This document shows positions 1-9,621 of a stretch of 64,000 bases of DNA, one piece after another. How positions within the stretch are numbered: position 1 is the first letter of the stretch; each line of letters starts with the position of its first letter. Under the pieces are notes generated by a model. It saw nothing but the letters and a program-made list of their open reading frames with translations, did not search any database and was not told the origin of the DNA. The translations under genes and the position numbers were made by a program. Source of the stretch: Deltaproteobacteria bacterium (GTDB lineage Bacteria; Desulfobacterota; Binatia; UBA1149; JAJCZL01); contig JAJCZL010000007.1 of NCBI GenBank assembly GCA_029262415.1, forward strand, positions 1 through 64,000, in the 5' to 3' direction.

Positions 1-3000
1 ATGACGGCAATCTAACCAGTGGTGACGGCTGCGACTCAAATTGCACGGCGACGGCTTGCGGCAACGGTGTTATCACTGCGCCCGAGGCTTGCGACGACGG
101 CAATCTGATCAGTGGCGACGGCTGCGACTCAAATTGCACGGCGACGGCTTGCGGCAACGGTGTTATCACTGCGCCTGAGGCTTGCGACGACGGCAATCTA
201 ACCGACGGTGATGGCTGCGACGGCAACTGCACGGTGACGGCCTGCGGCAACGGTGTTACCACCGCGCCCGAGGCTTGTGATGACGGCAATCTGATCAGTG
301 GCGACGGTTGCAGCGATCTGTGTGTGAGCGAGTTCTGCGGCGACGGCGTTGTCAATAACAATGAAGACTGCGAGCCGGCCGGTACCGCAACCTGCACGGC
401 CGGTTGTACGACTCGGGTCGCCGACGATCTTACCCAACTCGGCACCCCGATTGCCCTGGTGACCGCGCCCGATGGCAGCGGCAGCAAAACGCTCGCGGTG
501 ATCCACGACGGCGACAAGCCGCCGGTGGGCAACGCCGACTCCCTGCGTCAGTATGATACCTATGACGGCGTGGGCGCGGCCGGCGAAGACTGGATCGGCT
601 ACCAGTACCTCGGCCTACAGACCTTCAGGTCGGTGGTTTTCCAGGAAGGCAAGCACTTCGGCGACGGCGGCTGGTTCGACATATTGACGGTGCAGGTGCG
701 CCAGGCAGGTGTTTGGAACGACGTAAGCGCACTTGTCAGCACGCCCGTTTACCCGGCGGCCAACAACGGAGCGAGCTACGAGACCTACGCGCTCGATTTC
801 CAAGCGATCATCGGCGACGGCATCCGTATCTACGGTGTGCCCGGGGGCGGCTCCTATTTCGTCTCGGTGGGTGAACTCGAAGTGTTCGGAATAACCCATG
901 TGTGCGGCGATGCGGTATTCACCGCGCCCGAGCAATGCGACGACGGCAATCTTCTGGCCGACGACGGTTGCGGGCCCACGTGCCTGGTCGAGTTCTGTGG
1001 TGACGGCATCGTTAACAACGGCACCGAGACCTGCGACGACGGCGGCGAGTCGCCGGCCTGCGACGCCGATTGCACCATCCCTGCCTGCGGCGACGGTATC
1101 GTAAACACGGCGGCCGGCGAGAGTTGTGACCCGCCCAACACCGATACTTGCGCCGCTGCTTGTACCGACCGCGTACCGCTCTGCAGCGACGGCTTCGTCA
1201 CACCACCCGAGACCTGCGACGACGGCAACCTCATCGACGGTGATGGATGCGACGGCAACTGTACGATTACGGCTTGCGGCAACGGGATAGTCACCGCTCC
1301 CGAACAGTGCGACGACGGCAATCCCATCGATAACGACGCCTGTGACCTGAGTTGTCAGATCACACCTTGCGGCAATGGCGTGCTCGACCCCGGAGAGGCC
1401 TGCGACGACGGCAACCAGATCGAAGGCGACGGCTGCGATTCGAATTGCACGCTGACTGCTTGCGGTAACGTGATCGTGAGCCCCGCCGAGCAGTGCGACG
1501 ACGGCAATCTCATTGATGGTGACGGTTGCGACAGCAACTGCACAGCGACCGGCTGCGGCAACGGCATCCTTACCGCCGGCGAAGCATGCGAGGACGGCAA
1601 TACTTCGAACAACGACGCGTGCCTGGACGACTGCACGCCGGCCTCCTGCGGCGACGGTTTCGTCTTTAGCGGCGTCGAGGAGTGCGACGACGGTGCGGCC
1701 AACAATGACGTGACACCTGACGCCTGCCGCACCGACTGCAGTCTAGCGTTCTGCGGCGACGGCGTGCTCGATAGCGGCGAGGCGTGCGAACCCGCTGGTA
1801 CCGCCAACTGCGGATTCGACTGTATAGTTCCGGCGGGCATCAGCTTACCCCCGGGCTTCCAAGACAGCGTCGTGTTTAGCGGCTTGACCCTGCCTACGGC
1901 AGCACGCTTCGCGCCGGACGGCCGTATTTTTATCGCCGAGAAGAGCGGCATCATCAAAGTATTCGACGATATCAACGATCCCTCGCCCGATATCTTCGCC
2001 GACCTGCGAACCAACGTGCACAACTTTGGCGATCGTGGACTGCTGGGTCTCGCGCTGCATCCGAGCTTCCCGGCCGAACCTTACGTGTTTGTTCTCTACA
2101 CCTACGATGCCGAGCCCGGCGGCACGGCGCCCCGGTGGGGACAGCCGGGACAGACCTTTGATCAGTGTCCCGACCCGCCCGGGGGTCAGGACGGTTGCGT
2201 CGTGCAGGGACGCTTGTCGCGTCTCGAGGCATTCGGCAATGCGGCGATCGGTGCCGAACAGGTCATGATCGAGAACTGGTGTCAGCAGTTCCTCTCCCAT
2301 TCGGTGGGTGACCTCGCTTTCGGTAGTGACGGGGCTTTGTACGTCAGTGCCGGCGAAGGTGCCGGCTTCACTTTCAGCGACTACGGTCAGCGGGGTTACC
2401 CGTGGTTGAATCCCTGCAACGATCCGCCGGGCGGCGTCGGCGGAATCCAGACACCACCGACAGCGGAGGGCGGATCGCTGCGCAGTCAAGATCTGCGCAC
2501 GACGGGTGACCCTACCGGCTATTCGGGGACGCTTCTGCGCGTGAATCCCAATGATGATGTCATCGGGCTGGGAGAGGCGTTGCCAGATAATCCGTTGTAC
2601 GGAGGCGTGTTCAGCGACGACGACCGCATCATCGCCTACGGGTTGCGCAATCCGTTCCGGATCACCGTCAAGCCCGACGGCAGCGATGAGATCTGGATTG
2701 CCAATTGCGGAGCTAACAAGTACGAGTCAGTCTATCGCGTAGCCGATCCAACCGACGGTGTGATTGAAAACTTCGGCTGGCCTTGCTTCGATGGGCCTTT
2801 GCCCCACAGCCCTTTCCAGAACTTCGGCCTGTCTCTCTGCGACAGTCTGTACGCGGATCCCACCGCGCGCACGCCGCCTGCCTTCTCCTATAGCCACGCC
2901 GAGCAGGTGGTCCCCGGAGAGATCTGCGGCTCCGGTTCGGCCACCTGCGTTGCCGGCGTGGGATTTTATGAGACCGGTAACTATCCTAGTGAGTACCAAG

Positions 3001-5372
3001 GGGCACTTCTCGTCGCCGATTATTCGCGCGACTGCATGTGGACGATATTCGCCGACGGAACCGGGACGCCGGACGTAACGACCGTGCAGACTTTCGTTGC
3101 GCGTGCACCACGGCCCGTCGATATTCAGAACGGCCCCAACGGCGACATCTTCTATGTGTCGCTTACCGGCTCGGTTCATCGGATTACTTACTCGCCCGGC
3201 AATCAGCCGCCGGTTGCGGCGGTCTCCGTTGACGTGAGCAGCGGCAGGGCGCCACTCACGGTGCAGTTCGATGCCTCGGGATCTGCGGATGCCGACGTCG
3301 GCGACGTGTTGACCTACAGTTGGGATCTCGACGGTGACGGTTTCTACGATGATGCAAGCGGTATCACCGCTTCGTTCAGCTACGGCACCCCGGGCAGTTA
3401 CTCGGCCGGTGTCCTCGTAGACGACGGCAGCGGCGGCGCTGATACCGCGCATACTCTTATCATCGTGGGTTCCGTACCGCCGACCTCCTGTGCGGTGGAC
3501 GGCGATTGCGACGATGCCTTGTTCTGCAACGGCGTAGAGGTCTGTGCGGCGGGAACCTGCAACGATGGAACCCTGGCCTGTCCAGGCACGGCTTGCGATG
3601 AAGCCAACATGTTGTGCTTAGCCGGCGATCCGATACGCGGCGGGCTCTTGTGGGATAAATGGTGGGGTGAGAATGGGGCTGTCACGCCGACGGGAACGCA
3701 TCCCTTGTACCCGCTGGGCGGGGTGCAATCGGGTTCCACGACCTTCCGGTGCAAGGAATGCCACGGTTGGGATTACAAAGGCTCGGCCGGCGCGTACGGG
3801 GCAGGTTCTCACTTTACGGGGATCGCCGGCGTGCTCGGATCGACGATGAGCGCGGAGGCGATGTTCGAGTTGATAAAGACCGACACCGTCACCAATGGAC
3901 ACGGCTTCGCAACCTACGGCTTGAACGACCAAGACATCGCCGACCTGGTGAATTTCCTGCAAAACCTGCTGATTGACGACTCCGCCTTCATTGACCCAGT
4001 CGGCGTATTTCTCGGCGATCCGATACAAGGTCAGATTAACTACTCCACGGTTGGCGAGCCCCTGTGCACCCAGTGCCACGGCGCCGACGGTACGGCCATA
4101 AACTTCGGGACACCGTCGTCGCCGGAATATGTCGGTACGGTCGCCGTGCAGAATCCGTGGGAGCTGTTGCACAAGATTCGATTTGGACAACCGGGCACAG
4201 GCATGCCGAGTTGGACCGCCAGCGGCGGGAGCGACCAAGGCGCAGCCGACATCGGCAGCTACGCCCAGCAAATCCTCTACGTGCCCGGCAACCAACCGCC
4301 GGTCGCGGCGGTCGCTGTCGACGCGAGCAGCGGAAGAGCGCCGCTGGCGGTTTTGTTCGACGCCTCGGCGTCTACGGATCTGGATGCCGGCGACGTGTTG
4401 ACCTACAGCTGGGATCTCGACGGCGACGGTTTCTACGATGATGCAAGCGGTATCACCGCTTCGTTCACCTATACCACTGCGGGGAGCTACTCGCCGGGTG
4501 TTTTTGTAGACGACGGCAACGGCGGTAGCGATGCGGCGCACCTGCTGATCGTCGTCGGCGTGCTTCCGCCGGTAAATTGTACGGTGGACGGCGATTGCGG
4601 AGACACGTTGTTCTGCAACGGTGTCGAGTTCTGTGCGGCGGGAACGTGCAACGACGGAGCCATCGCCTGTCCGGGCGAGGCTTGCGACGAAGGCAACATG
4701 GTGTGCCTAGCCGGCGATCCTATACTCGGCGGGCTCTTGTGGGATAGCTGGTGGGGTGTGAATGGCGCTCTCGCGCCGACGGGAACCCACCCGCTGTATC
4801 CGCTGGGCGGGGTGCAATCGGGTTCCACGACCTTCCGGTGCAAGGAATGCCACGGTTGGGATTACAAAGGCTCGGCCGGCGCGTACGGGGGAGGTTCTCA
4901 CTTTACGGGGATCGCCGGCGTGCTCGGATCGACGATGAGCGCGGAGGCGATGTTCGAGTTGATAAAGACCGACACCGTCACCAATGGACACGGCTTCGGA
5001 ACCTACGGACTGAACGACCAAGACATCGCCGACCTGGTGAATTTCCTGCAGAACCTGTTGATCGACGACTCCCCCTTCATCGACCCAGCCGGTATATTCC
5101 TAGGTGATCCTATCCAGGGCCAGACCAACTACACACTGGTCGGCGTGCCGACGTGCCTCCAGTGCCACGGCGCCGATGGTACGGCCATAAACTTCGGGAC
5201 ACCGTCGTCGCCGGAATATGTCGGTACGGTCGCCGTGCAGAATCCGTGGGAGCTGATGCACAAGATTCGTTTCGGCCACCCTGGTTCATCAATGCCGAGT
5301 TGGGTGGCCGACGGCGGGAGCGACCAGGGCGCGGCCGACATCGGCAGCTATGCCCAGCAGACCTTTCCCTAG
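1..5372 (+). CDS. Giant modular secreted protein, 5'-truncated: Cys-rich repeats, sorbosone-dehydrogenase-like propeller, PKD and cytochrome c modules
   Basis: The frame is open from base 3 with no stop, so the true start lies upstream; the first in-frame ATG at 234 is internal. Order seen: DUF4215-like Cys-rich repeats (to about 420); a discoidin-like beta domain (about 430-890); more Cys-rich repeats (900-1840); a glucose/sorbosone-dehydrogenase-like propeller (about 1845-3185); then two copies of PKD domain, short Cys-rich segment and two small cytochrome c domains. Four CXXCH haem motifs lie at 3750, 4065, 4839 and 5154. Established: such propellers oxidise sugars or alcohols, usually with PQQ, and c-type haems are attached in the periplasm. 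Inference: a periplasmic or cell-surface dehydrogenase that passes electrons to its own haems. Signal peptide and anchoring are not visible. Confidence 0.85.
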   Translation, partial: DGNLTSGDGCDSNCTATACGNGVITAPEACDDGNLISGDGCDSNCTATACGNGVITAPEACDDGNLTDGDGCDGNCTVTACGNGVTTAPEACDDGNLISGDGCSDLCVSEFCGDGVVNNNEDCEPAGTATCTAGCTTRVADDLTQLGTPIALVTAPDGSGSKTLAVIHDGDKPPVGNADSLRQYDTYDGVGAAGEDWIGYQYLGLQTFRSVVFQEGKHFGDGGWFDILTVQVRQAGVWNDVSALVSTPVYPAANNGASYETYALDFQAIIGDGIRIYGVPGGGSYFVSVGELEVFGITHVCGDAVFTAPEQCDDGNLLADDGCGPTCLVEFCGDGIVNNGTETCDDGGESPACDADCTIPACGDGIVNTAAGESCDPPNTDTCAAACTDRVPLCSDGFVTPPETCDDGNLIDGDGCDGNCTITACGNGIVTAPEQCDDGNPIDNDACDLSCQITPCGNGVLDPGEACDDGNQIEGDGCDSNCTLTACGNVIVSPAEQCDDGNLIDGDGCDSNCTATGCGNGILTAGEACEDGNTSNNDACLDDCTPASCGDGFVFSGVEECDDGAANNDVTPDACRTDCSLAFCGDGVLDSGEACEPAGTANCGFDCIVPAGISLPPGFQDSVVFSGLTLPTAARFAPDGRIFIAEKSGIIKVFDDINDPSPDIFADLRTNVHNFGDRGLLGLALHPSFPAEPYVFVLYTYDAEPGGTAPRWGQPGQTFDQCPDPPGGQDGCVVQGRLSRLEAFGNAAIGAEQVMIENWCQQFLSHSVGDLAFGSDGALYVSAGEGAGFTFSDYGQRGYPWLNPCNDPPGGVGGIQTPPTAEGGSLRSQDLRTTGDPTGYSGTLLRVNPNDDVIGLGEALPDNPLYGGVFSDDDRIIAYGLRNPFRITVKPDGSDEIWIANCGANKYESVYRVADPTDGVIENFGWPCFDGPLPHSPFQNFGLSLCDSLYADPTARTPPAFSYSHAEQVVPGEICGSGSATCVAGVGFYETGNYPSEYQGALLVADYSRDCMWTIFADGTGTPDVTTVQTFVARAPRPVDIQNGPNGDIFYVSLTGSVHRITYSPGNQPPVAAVSVDVSSGRAPLTVQFDASGSADADVGDVLTYSWDLDGDGFYDDASGITASFSYGTPGSYSAGVLVDDGSGGADTAHTLIIVGSVPPTSCAVDGDCDDALFCNGVEVCAAGTCNDGTLACPGTACDEANMLCLAGDPIRGGLLWDKWWGENGAVTPTGTHPLYPLGGVQSGSTTFRCKECHGWDYKGSAGAYGAGSHFTGIAGVLGSTMSAEAMFELIKTDTVTNGHGFATYGLNDQDIADLVNFLQNLLIDDSAFIDPVGVFLGDPIQGQINYSTVGEPLCTQCHGADGTAINFGTPSSPEYVGTVAVQNPWELLHKIRFGQPGTGMPSWTASGGSDQGAADIGSYAQQILYVPGNQPPVAAVAVDASSGRAPLAVLFDASASTDLDAGDVLTYSWDLDGDGFYDDASGITASFTYTTAGSYSPGVFVDDGNGGSDAAHLLIVVGVLPPVNCTVDGDCGDTLFCNGVEFCAAGTCNDGAIACPGEACDEGNMVCLAGDPILGGLLWDSWWGVNGALAPTGTHPLYPLGGVQSGSTTFRCKECHGWDYKGSAGAYGGGSHFTGIAGVLGSTMSAEAMFELIKTDTVTNGHGFGTYGLNDQDIADLVNFLQNLLIDDSPFIDPAGIFLGDPIQGQTNYTLVGVPTCLQCHGADGTAINFGTPSSPEYVGTVAVQNPWELMHKIRFGHPGSSMPSWVADGGSDQGAADIGSYAQQTFP
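3..330 (+). repeat. 93-bp tandem repeats encoding Cys-rich 31-residue units
   Basis: The motif encoding ACDDGN recurs at positions 87, 180 and 273, an exact 93-bp (31-residue) period, with adjacent copies almost identical at DNA level. Each unit carries CGNG, ACDDGN and GDGCD-type segments with conserved cysteines, as in DUF4215/myxococcal Cys-rich repeats. Diverged copies continue at 900-1840. The near-identity at the window edge implies recent expansion, so the copy number upstream is unknown. Confidence 0.9.
3193..5371 (+). repeat. Internal tandem duplication of a 1.09-kb PKD/Cys-rich/cytochrome c module
   Basis: Unit A (about 3193-4281) and unit B (about 4282-5371) each encode a PKD domain, a short Cys-rich stretch and two CXXCH domains. 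Long stretches are almost identical, for example 3720-3920 against 4809-5009, while the ends have diverged. This indicates duplication followed by partial gene conversion. A third, mosaic fragment of the same module end lies at 17598-17775. Confidence 0.9.
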
Positions 5373-5434
5373 CTCCGCACTCGCCACGGGCAATCAGGTG
5401 AAGGTTACGGCGGGATCGCTCGTGTAGGGACTTC

Positions 5435-7507
5435 TTAGTTCGAGAGGACGCAGCGAACAGCATTATTACCTTTTTCGACACAGTCGAAAATGCTCCGCAG
5501 CAAGTCACCGCCAAACTGCAGGTCCAACCGCACCGCGCCAACGCCGACATCGATCAACCCGGGCGCGCGCGCTCTTAGCCGGAAACGATAACTCACCCCT
5601 TTGCGCTGCCGAAGCGATGCGCGAGAGATCGAATCCAACGATGCGCTTTTGTCCTTGTACTTGAAGCGGGTTTTGGTCGGCGTTGAGACGTTCTGCATCA
5701 CCCCGTCGAGCAGCCCCGAATAAAGGAGTGTGTCGTTCTGGAAAACTCCAAGCGTCACCGATTCGGTGTCCGCGTGTATCTCGACTCCGGGCGGGAGGTC
5801 GAAATCAACCTTCAGCGTCATCCGATCGACGGTTTGTCCAGCCGACATGCGGACACGGAGATTGACTCTGTCCAGCGGCGGGACAGAGCCCGGGCCGCCA
5901 CCCGCGGGCAGCTGACACTCGCCACAACCTTCAGCCAGGGGATCCTCGATACAGTCACCGTTACAGCAAGCGCCGAAACCGACGCCGCCGTCATCCACCT
6001 GTGAGGGATTGATCATCCCTAAGCAGTTGTCGTCACATCCCGCACCGCCGTCGGGCGTGGTGCACGGTCGGTCACCGACGATCCCGCTACCGTTGCCGTC
6101 GTCGAACACGCCGTCACCGTCCTCATCGAGCGCCGATCCGGCAACGACCAGGGTCTGCCATACCACCTTGCCGTTTAGCAGGACGTCGACACGCCCTTCG
6201 CCGCTGAGCCCGGTGTCGTTGAGCACCACCGAGGTTCCGACGGCACCGATAAGCGCAAGCGTCTCCGTGGTCTGGTCTCCGTCGGCGTTGGGTGAGACGA
6301 TCCGCACTGCACCGTGTGCACGCAGTTCTACGCTCAGGCCCTGCACATCGGTGTCGGCGACGTTGCCGAGAATGTCCACCGGCAGTAGACGCAACGGGTG
6401 CGTCGTGCTGGTGCCGTCAACAGGAATGACAACGTAGGAGACGGGGATCACGAGAACCCGCGACGCGCCGTCGCTACTCGGCGCCGGACGAATGCGCACC
6501 CGAGCTGAAGCGCGGAATGACGCCGCATCGATTTCACTGAACAGGCGGACACTAGCAGCCGGGCCACTCACGACGATGAGTTGATCGGTTGTCGGTTCGC
6601 TGCCGTCGGTCGCGACCGCGAACGCTTCGAGTAGCCCGGGGGTCGCCGGATCTGGAGCGAAGTTGTTCTCAGGCTCAAACTTGATCTTGCTCGTAAGCTC
6701 AGGGTCCGGCGGCGGCGCTCCGCCGTTGCCGACTACACGGTTAGGATCCAACGGAGGAAAAAACGGCCACTTGGTAAAAATCGGCGTGCCGTCGATAAAA
6801 AGGATCTGCGAGTCGTTGCCGGTATAGGCGCCTGCACTCAACGACACCGCGAGACCGCCGATGCTGGCAGGCGCGGCGATCTGTATGCCGAGGGTTCCGT
6901 GGCCACGACCTCCGGCGAGCACACCCACCTGACGCCCCAGATACGCGTTGGCTTCCTGCAGCTCGACGCTGTTGTCCGTACTGCCATCTGTGTTGGTCGG
7001 CCCGATAATGCCGTCGCCGTCGAGATCGCCGAACGCGAAGACGACGAGCCCGCGATTGTCGAGACCGCTGTCGTCGATGACGTTGCCGTAGGGTGGGTTG
7101 GCCGCGCCGTCACTAACCAGCACGGTGAAACCGGCCTCCGCAAACGAACCGCTCGAACCACCGCCCGCCTGCAGGACCGTGATCGAAGGACCACCGGCCG
7201 CACCCGATGGCGCAGGAATGCTCACTGCGGTCACTGTCCCGACACGCACAGCGAGATCAATGTCACCCGTGAAGCCCGGATCGACGGTATCGTCTCCGGT
7301 GTTCCACCTGTCATCGTCACCGTCGAGCACCAACGGCAAACCCGGCATCATCGGGTGAGGTAAACCAGTGCCTGCGTCGATTGGATCGCCGGCGAAAACA
7401 TCGGCACGCGCAAAAACCGGCATGGCCAGAACGACCACAGCCGCGAGTGTCGCACCGAGCACCACAGGGCCGGTCAAACCCAAGATCACGGCCCGCAACG
7501 ACTTCAC
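5435..7507 (-). CDS. Large secreted protein with type-3-like Ca-binding segment and KYKDK-type C-terminal domain
   Basis: 690 aa from a GTG start whose bases overlap the stop of the upstream gene (GTGA), which suggests translational coupling. The N-terminus is a signal peptide ending near FARADV. The middle looks beta-rich. A segment with DEDGDGVFDDG followed by a Cys cluster (about residues 460-530) resembles thrombospondin type-3-like Ca2+-binding repeats. The last 140 residues form a beta-rich domain with the motif RFKYKDK, also seen as WKYKDK in the protein at 15087-17591. No catalytic motif was recognised, so the function is unknown. It is the second gene of an operon that I infer is read from a sigma-54 promoter at 8081-8099. 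Confidence 0.8.
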   Translation of the reverse strand: MKSLRAVILGLTGPVVLGATLAAVVVLAMPVFARADVFAGDPIDAGTGLPHPMMPGLPLVLDGDDDRWNTGDDTVDPGFTGDIDLAVRVGTVTAVSIPAPSGAAGGPSITVLQAGGGSSGSFAEAGFTVLVSDGAANPPYGNVIDDSGLDNRGLVVFAFGDLDGDGIIGPTNTDGSTDNSVELQEANAYLGRQVGVLAGGRGHGTLGIQIAAPASIGGLAVSLSAGAYTGNDSQILFIDGTPIFTKWPFFPPLDPNRVVGNGGAPPPDPELTSKIKFEPENNFAPDPATPGLLEAFAVATDGSEPTTDQLIVVSGPAASVRLFSEIDAASFRASARVRIRPAPSSDGASRVLVIPVSYVVIPVDGTSTTHPLRLLPVDILGNVADTDVQGLSVELRAHGAVRIVSPNADGDQTTETLALIGAVGTSVVLNDTGLSGEGRVDVLLNGKVVWQTLVVAGSALDEDGDGVFDDGNGSGIVGDRPCTTPDGGAGCDDNCLGMINPSQVDDGGVGFGACCNGDCIEDPLAEGCGECQLPAGGGPGSVPPLDRVNLRVRMSAGQTVDRMTLKVDFDLPPGVEIHADTESVTLGVFQNDTLLYSGLLDGVMQNVSTPTKTRFKYKDKSASLDSISRASLRQRKGVSYRFRLRARAPGLIDVGVGAVRLDLQFGGDLLRSIFDCVEKGNNAVRCVLSN

Positions 7508-8019
7508 GACCCTACACCCACCAGCGACGCCACGAGCGTGTTGCTGACGAAGCCGCCCTCATTAGGAAGCTCGACGTAGACAACCACCGTAACTTCACCG
7601 TTGGTAATCGAGGCGGGCAAATACACCACGATTTCGTGGCTATCGAGAGCGAGAATTGTAGCGCCGTTCTCAGCCGAACCTAGCGACTCGAGAACAGCAA
7701 TCTCCGAAGCGTCAAAGCCGTCGCTCAAGCCGCTAAAAGTCCCGCTACTGGCAGCGGCTCCGCCCACCGGCACGCGAACAAAGAAATCACCCTGGCTGGC
7801 GACGACGGTAAGGGGAAAGTCGACTTGGAGAAGGTTGTCGAACTCCCAGGAGCCGCGCACACGGACCGTCGAGCCGTCACCGGCTGCGTTCGCGGTTACC
7901 TGACCGAGCACCAGCAGCGGATCAGTCCCACCTGCGTCGGCGTGCGGCACTGCGCAGACCGCGGCGACAAAGAGCCCCACGATGGCCAACCTAAACAGAT
8001 GAGTCTTGCGAGTAAGCAT
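7504..8019 (-). CDS. Small secreted protein of unknown function
   Basis: 171 aa with an ATG start and a clear signal peptide (hydrophobic core RLAIVGLFVAAVCAV, likely cleavage after HADA). The mature part is beta-rich with no cysteines or enzyme motif that I recognise. It is the first gene of a two-gene operon with the 690-aa secreted protein and shares a 4-bp overlap with it. The start is 53 bp downstream of the inferred transcription start of a sigma-54-type promoter. It may be a partner or periplasmic stabiliser of the larger protein; this rests only on linkage. Confidence 0.75.
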   Translation of the reverse strand: MLTRKTHLFRLAIVGLFVAAVCAVPHADAGGTDPLLVLGQVTANAAGDGSTVRVRGSWEFDNLLQVDFPLTVVASQGDFFVRVPVGGAAASSGTFSGLSDGFDASEIAVLESLGSAENGATILALDSHEIVVYLPASITNGEVTVVVYVELPNEGGFVSNTLVASLVGVGS

Positions 8020-8080
8020 GGAGCTAGCGTCCGGCCGACACTCCTAGGGGGAATGAAGGCGAAAGTACCATGCTTTTTGC

Positions 8081-8099
8081 AAAGCAACCAGTGTGCCAA
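8081..8099 (-). promoter_or_regulatory. Sigma-54 (-24/-12) promoter for the secreted-protein operon
   Basis: On the minus strand the sequence reads TTGGCACACTGGTTGCTTT. It matches the sigma-54 consensus TGGCAC-N5-TTGC, with GG and GC separated by exactly 10 bp. Predicted transcription starts near 8072 and leads into the ATG at 8019. A gene for a sigma-54 activator begins on the other side of the same intergenic region. Confidence 0.75.
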
Positions 8100-8153
8100 T
8101 GCCATACATAGACTATTTGGGGCGCTTAAACTGGGTTGTAACCGCAGAGGGGG

Positions 8154-8188
8154 GTGCGTGAAAACGCACACTGGGCTATATACCCCAG
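8154..8188. promoter_or_regulatory. Candidate activator binding sites upstream of the sigma-54 promoter
   Basis: Two inverted repeats lie about 90-115 bp upstream of the predicted start. One is GTGCGT-GAAA-ACGCAC at 8154-8169. The other is CTGGG-CTATATAC-CCCAG at 8171-8188, an 18-bp palindrome with one mismatched pair. The second has the same half-sites and spacing as the element at 13945-13962 upstream of another sigma-54-like promoter. The distance is typical of enhancer sites for NtrC-family activators. Binding by the neighbouring regulator is inferred. Confidence 0.55.
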
Positions 8189-8232
8189 GTGGTGTCGGGG
8201 TTGGGGCGTGAAACGCAGAAGGAGCAATAGCC

Positions 8233-9621
8233 ATGGCTGACATCGTTCTGGTCGAAGACGAGCAGGTTCTGCGCCGAACGCTCGAGAAGACTCTCACCCG
8301 TTTCGGGCACGAGCTGCGCGCATTCGAATCGGCTGAGGACGGCCTGAAGGCGATCGAGGAGGCCGCTCCCGACCTCGTGATCACAGACAATCGCCTTGGC
8401 GGCATGAGTGGTACCGAGCTTCTCCGACACATCAAGAAGAAGTTTCCCGACGTGAACGTCGTAATGATGACCGCGTACGGATCGATCGAAGACGCGGTCG
8501 GTGCAATGCGCGAAGGGGCTTCGGATTACCTTCGCAAACCGATCGATCTCCACGAGCTCGGCATGGTCGTTGACCGCTGCCTCAGCGGTGCAGGCACACG
8601 TCGAGAACTCGCCTACTACCGCAACCGCGACCTCACAGACATCGCCGACGGGGGTATTATCGGTGCGTCGGCACCAATCGCCGAAGTGCGCGAGACCGTA
8701 AAGCGACTCGCGGGTCTGCAGAAGAAAGGCGGCGGCCCCACGATCTTGCTTCTCGGCGAGACCGGCACGGGCAAGGGATTGTTCGCACGCGCGATCCACC
8801 GCGCATCTCCACGGCGAGACGCTCCGTTTATCGAAGTTAACTGTACTGCGATACCCGAGAACCTCTTAGAGGCAGAGATCATGGGTTACGAACGCGGCGC
8901 GTTCACCGACGCGCAATCGTCAAAGATCGGCCTGGTCGAAGCCGCCGAGGGCGGGACGGTTTTCTTTGATGAGATCGGCCGCATGAGCCAAGCGTTGCAA
9001 GCGAAGTTGCTCAAGGTGATCGAAGACAAAACCGTTCGCCGATTGGGTAGCACTCGTGACCGAAAGATTGATTGCACAATCATCACTGCCAGCCATCGCG
9101 ATCTTGCCGTAGAAGTCAGCGAAGGCCGCTTTCTGCCGGACCTTTACCACCGCATCAACGTCATCAGCCTCATGCTTCCGCCGCTTCGTGAGCGCGGCGC
9201 CGACATCGAACTGTTGGCAGACTTCTTCCTCGACCTCCATACGTCGGAGTACGGGGTGCCCAAACCTGCGCTTAGCGATAAAGCCCGCAATGCACTGTTG
9301 TCATACGCTTGGCCGGGTAACATCCGCGAACTGAGCCACACCATTGAGCGCGCGATCGTGATGGGGACCACCGGTACGATCAACACCTCGGCATTGCGCT
9401 TGCCGGTCGCAGACCCAAACCAGGCAGTGCCTGGGCGAATCTCCGGAGGCACCCTGACTGTCGACTTCAACGGCGGCCCCATCCGGCTTGAGGAGGTAGA
9501 GGTCTCGCTTATCCGTCAGGCAATGGAGTTTGCAGATGGCAATCAGGTGCAAGCGGCGCGATTGCTAGGAATGTCTCGCGACACGCTCCGTTACCGGTTG
9601 GCAAAGCATCAGCTACGTTAA
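8233..9621 (+). CDS. Sigma-54-dependent response regulator, NtrC family
   Basis: 462 aa with three standard parts. The receiver (1-118) has acidic residues near 9-10, phospho-acceptor Asp52 in VITDNR and Lys102. The AAA+ domain (about 140-380) has Walker A GETGTGKG at 175-182, the sigma-54 contact loop as GAFTDA (222-227, a known variant of GAFTGA) and Walker B TVFFDE. The Fis-type helix-turn-helix is at about 430-460. It should hydrolyse ATP to open sigma-54 promoters once phosphorylated. The gene is convergent with the histidine kinase gene; the two stop codons overlap within TTAA at 9618-9621. Inferred targets are the promoters at 8081 and 14005. Confidence 0.95.
   Translation: MADIVLVEDEQVLRRTLEKTLTRFGHELRAFESAEDGLKAIEEAAPDLVITDNRLGGMSGTELLRHIKKKFPDVNVVMMTAYGSIEDAVGAMREGASDYLRKPIDLHELGMVVDRCLSGAGTRRELAYYRNRDLTDIADGGIIGASAPIAEVRETVKRLAGLQKKGGGPTILLLGETGTGKGLFARAIHRASPRRDAPFIEVNCTAIPENLLEAEIMGYERGAFTDAQSSKIGLVEAAEGGTVFFDEIGRMSQALQAKLLKVIEDKTVRRLGSTRDRKIDCTIITASHRDLAVEVSEGRFLPDLYHRINVISLMLPPLRERGADIELLADFFLDLHTSEYGVPKPALSDKARNALLSYAWPGNIRELSHTIERAIVMGTTGTINTSALRLPVADPNQAVPGRISGGTLTVDFNGGPIRLEEVEVSLIRQAMEFADGNQVQAARLLGMSRDTLRYRLAKHQLR

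Noticed and set aside
3-330. CRISPR-like regular repetition at the window start
   Set aside because: The 93-bp units are contiguous, in frame and encode conserved Cys-rich protein repeats. There are no unique spacers.
198-1327. Long open frames on the minus strand opposite the Cys-rich repeats
   Set aside because: They arise from the GC-rich, periodic codon pattern of the true plus-strand gene. They show no start signals or recognisable domains.
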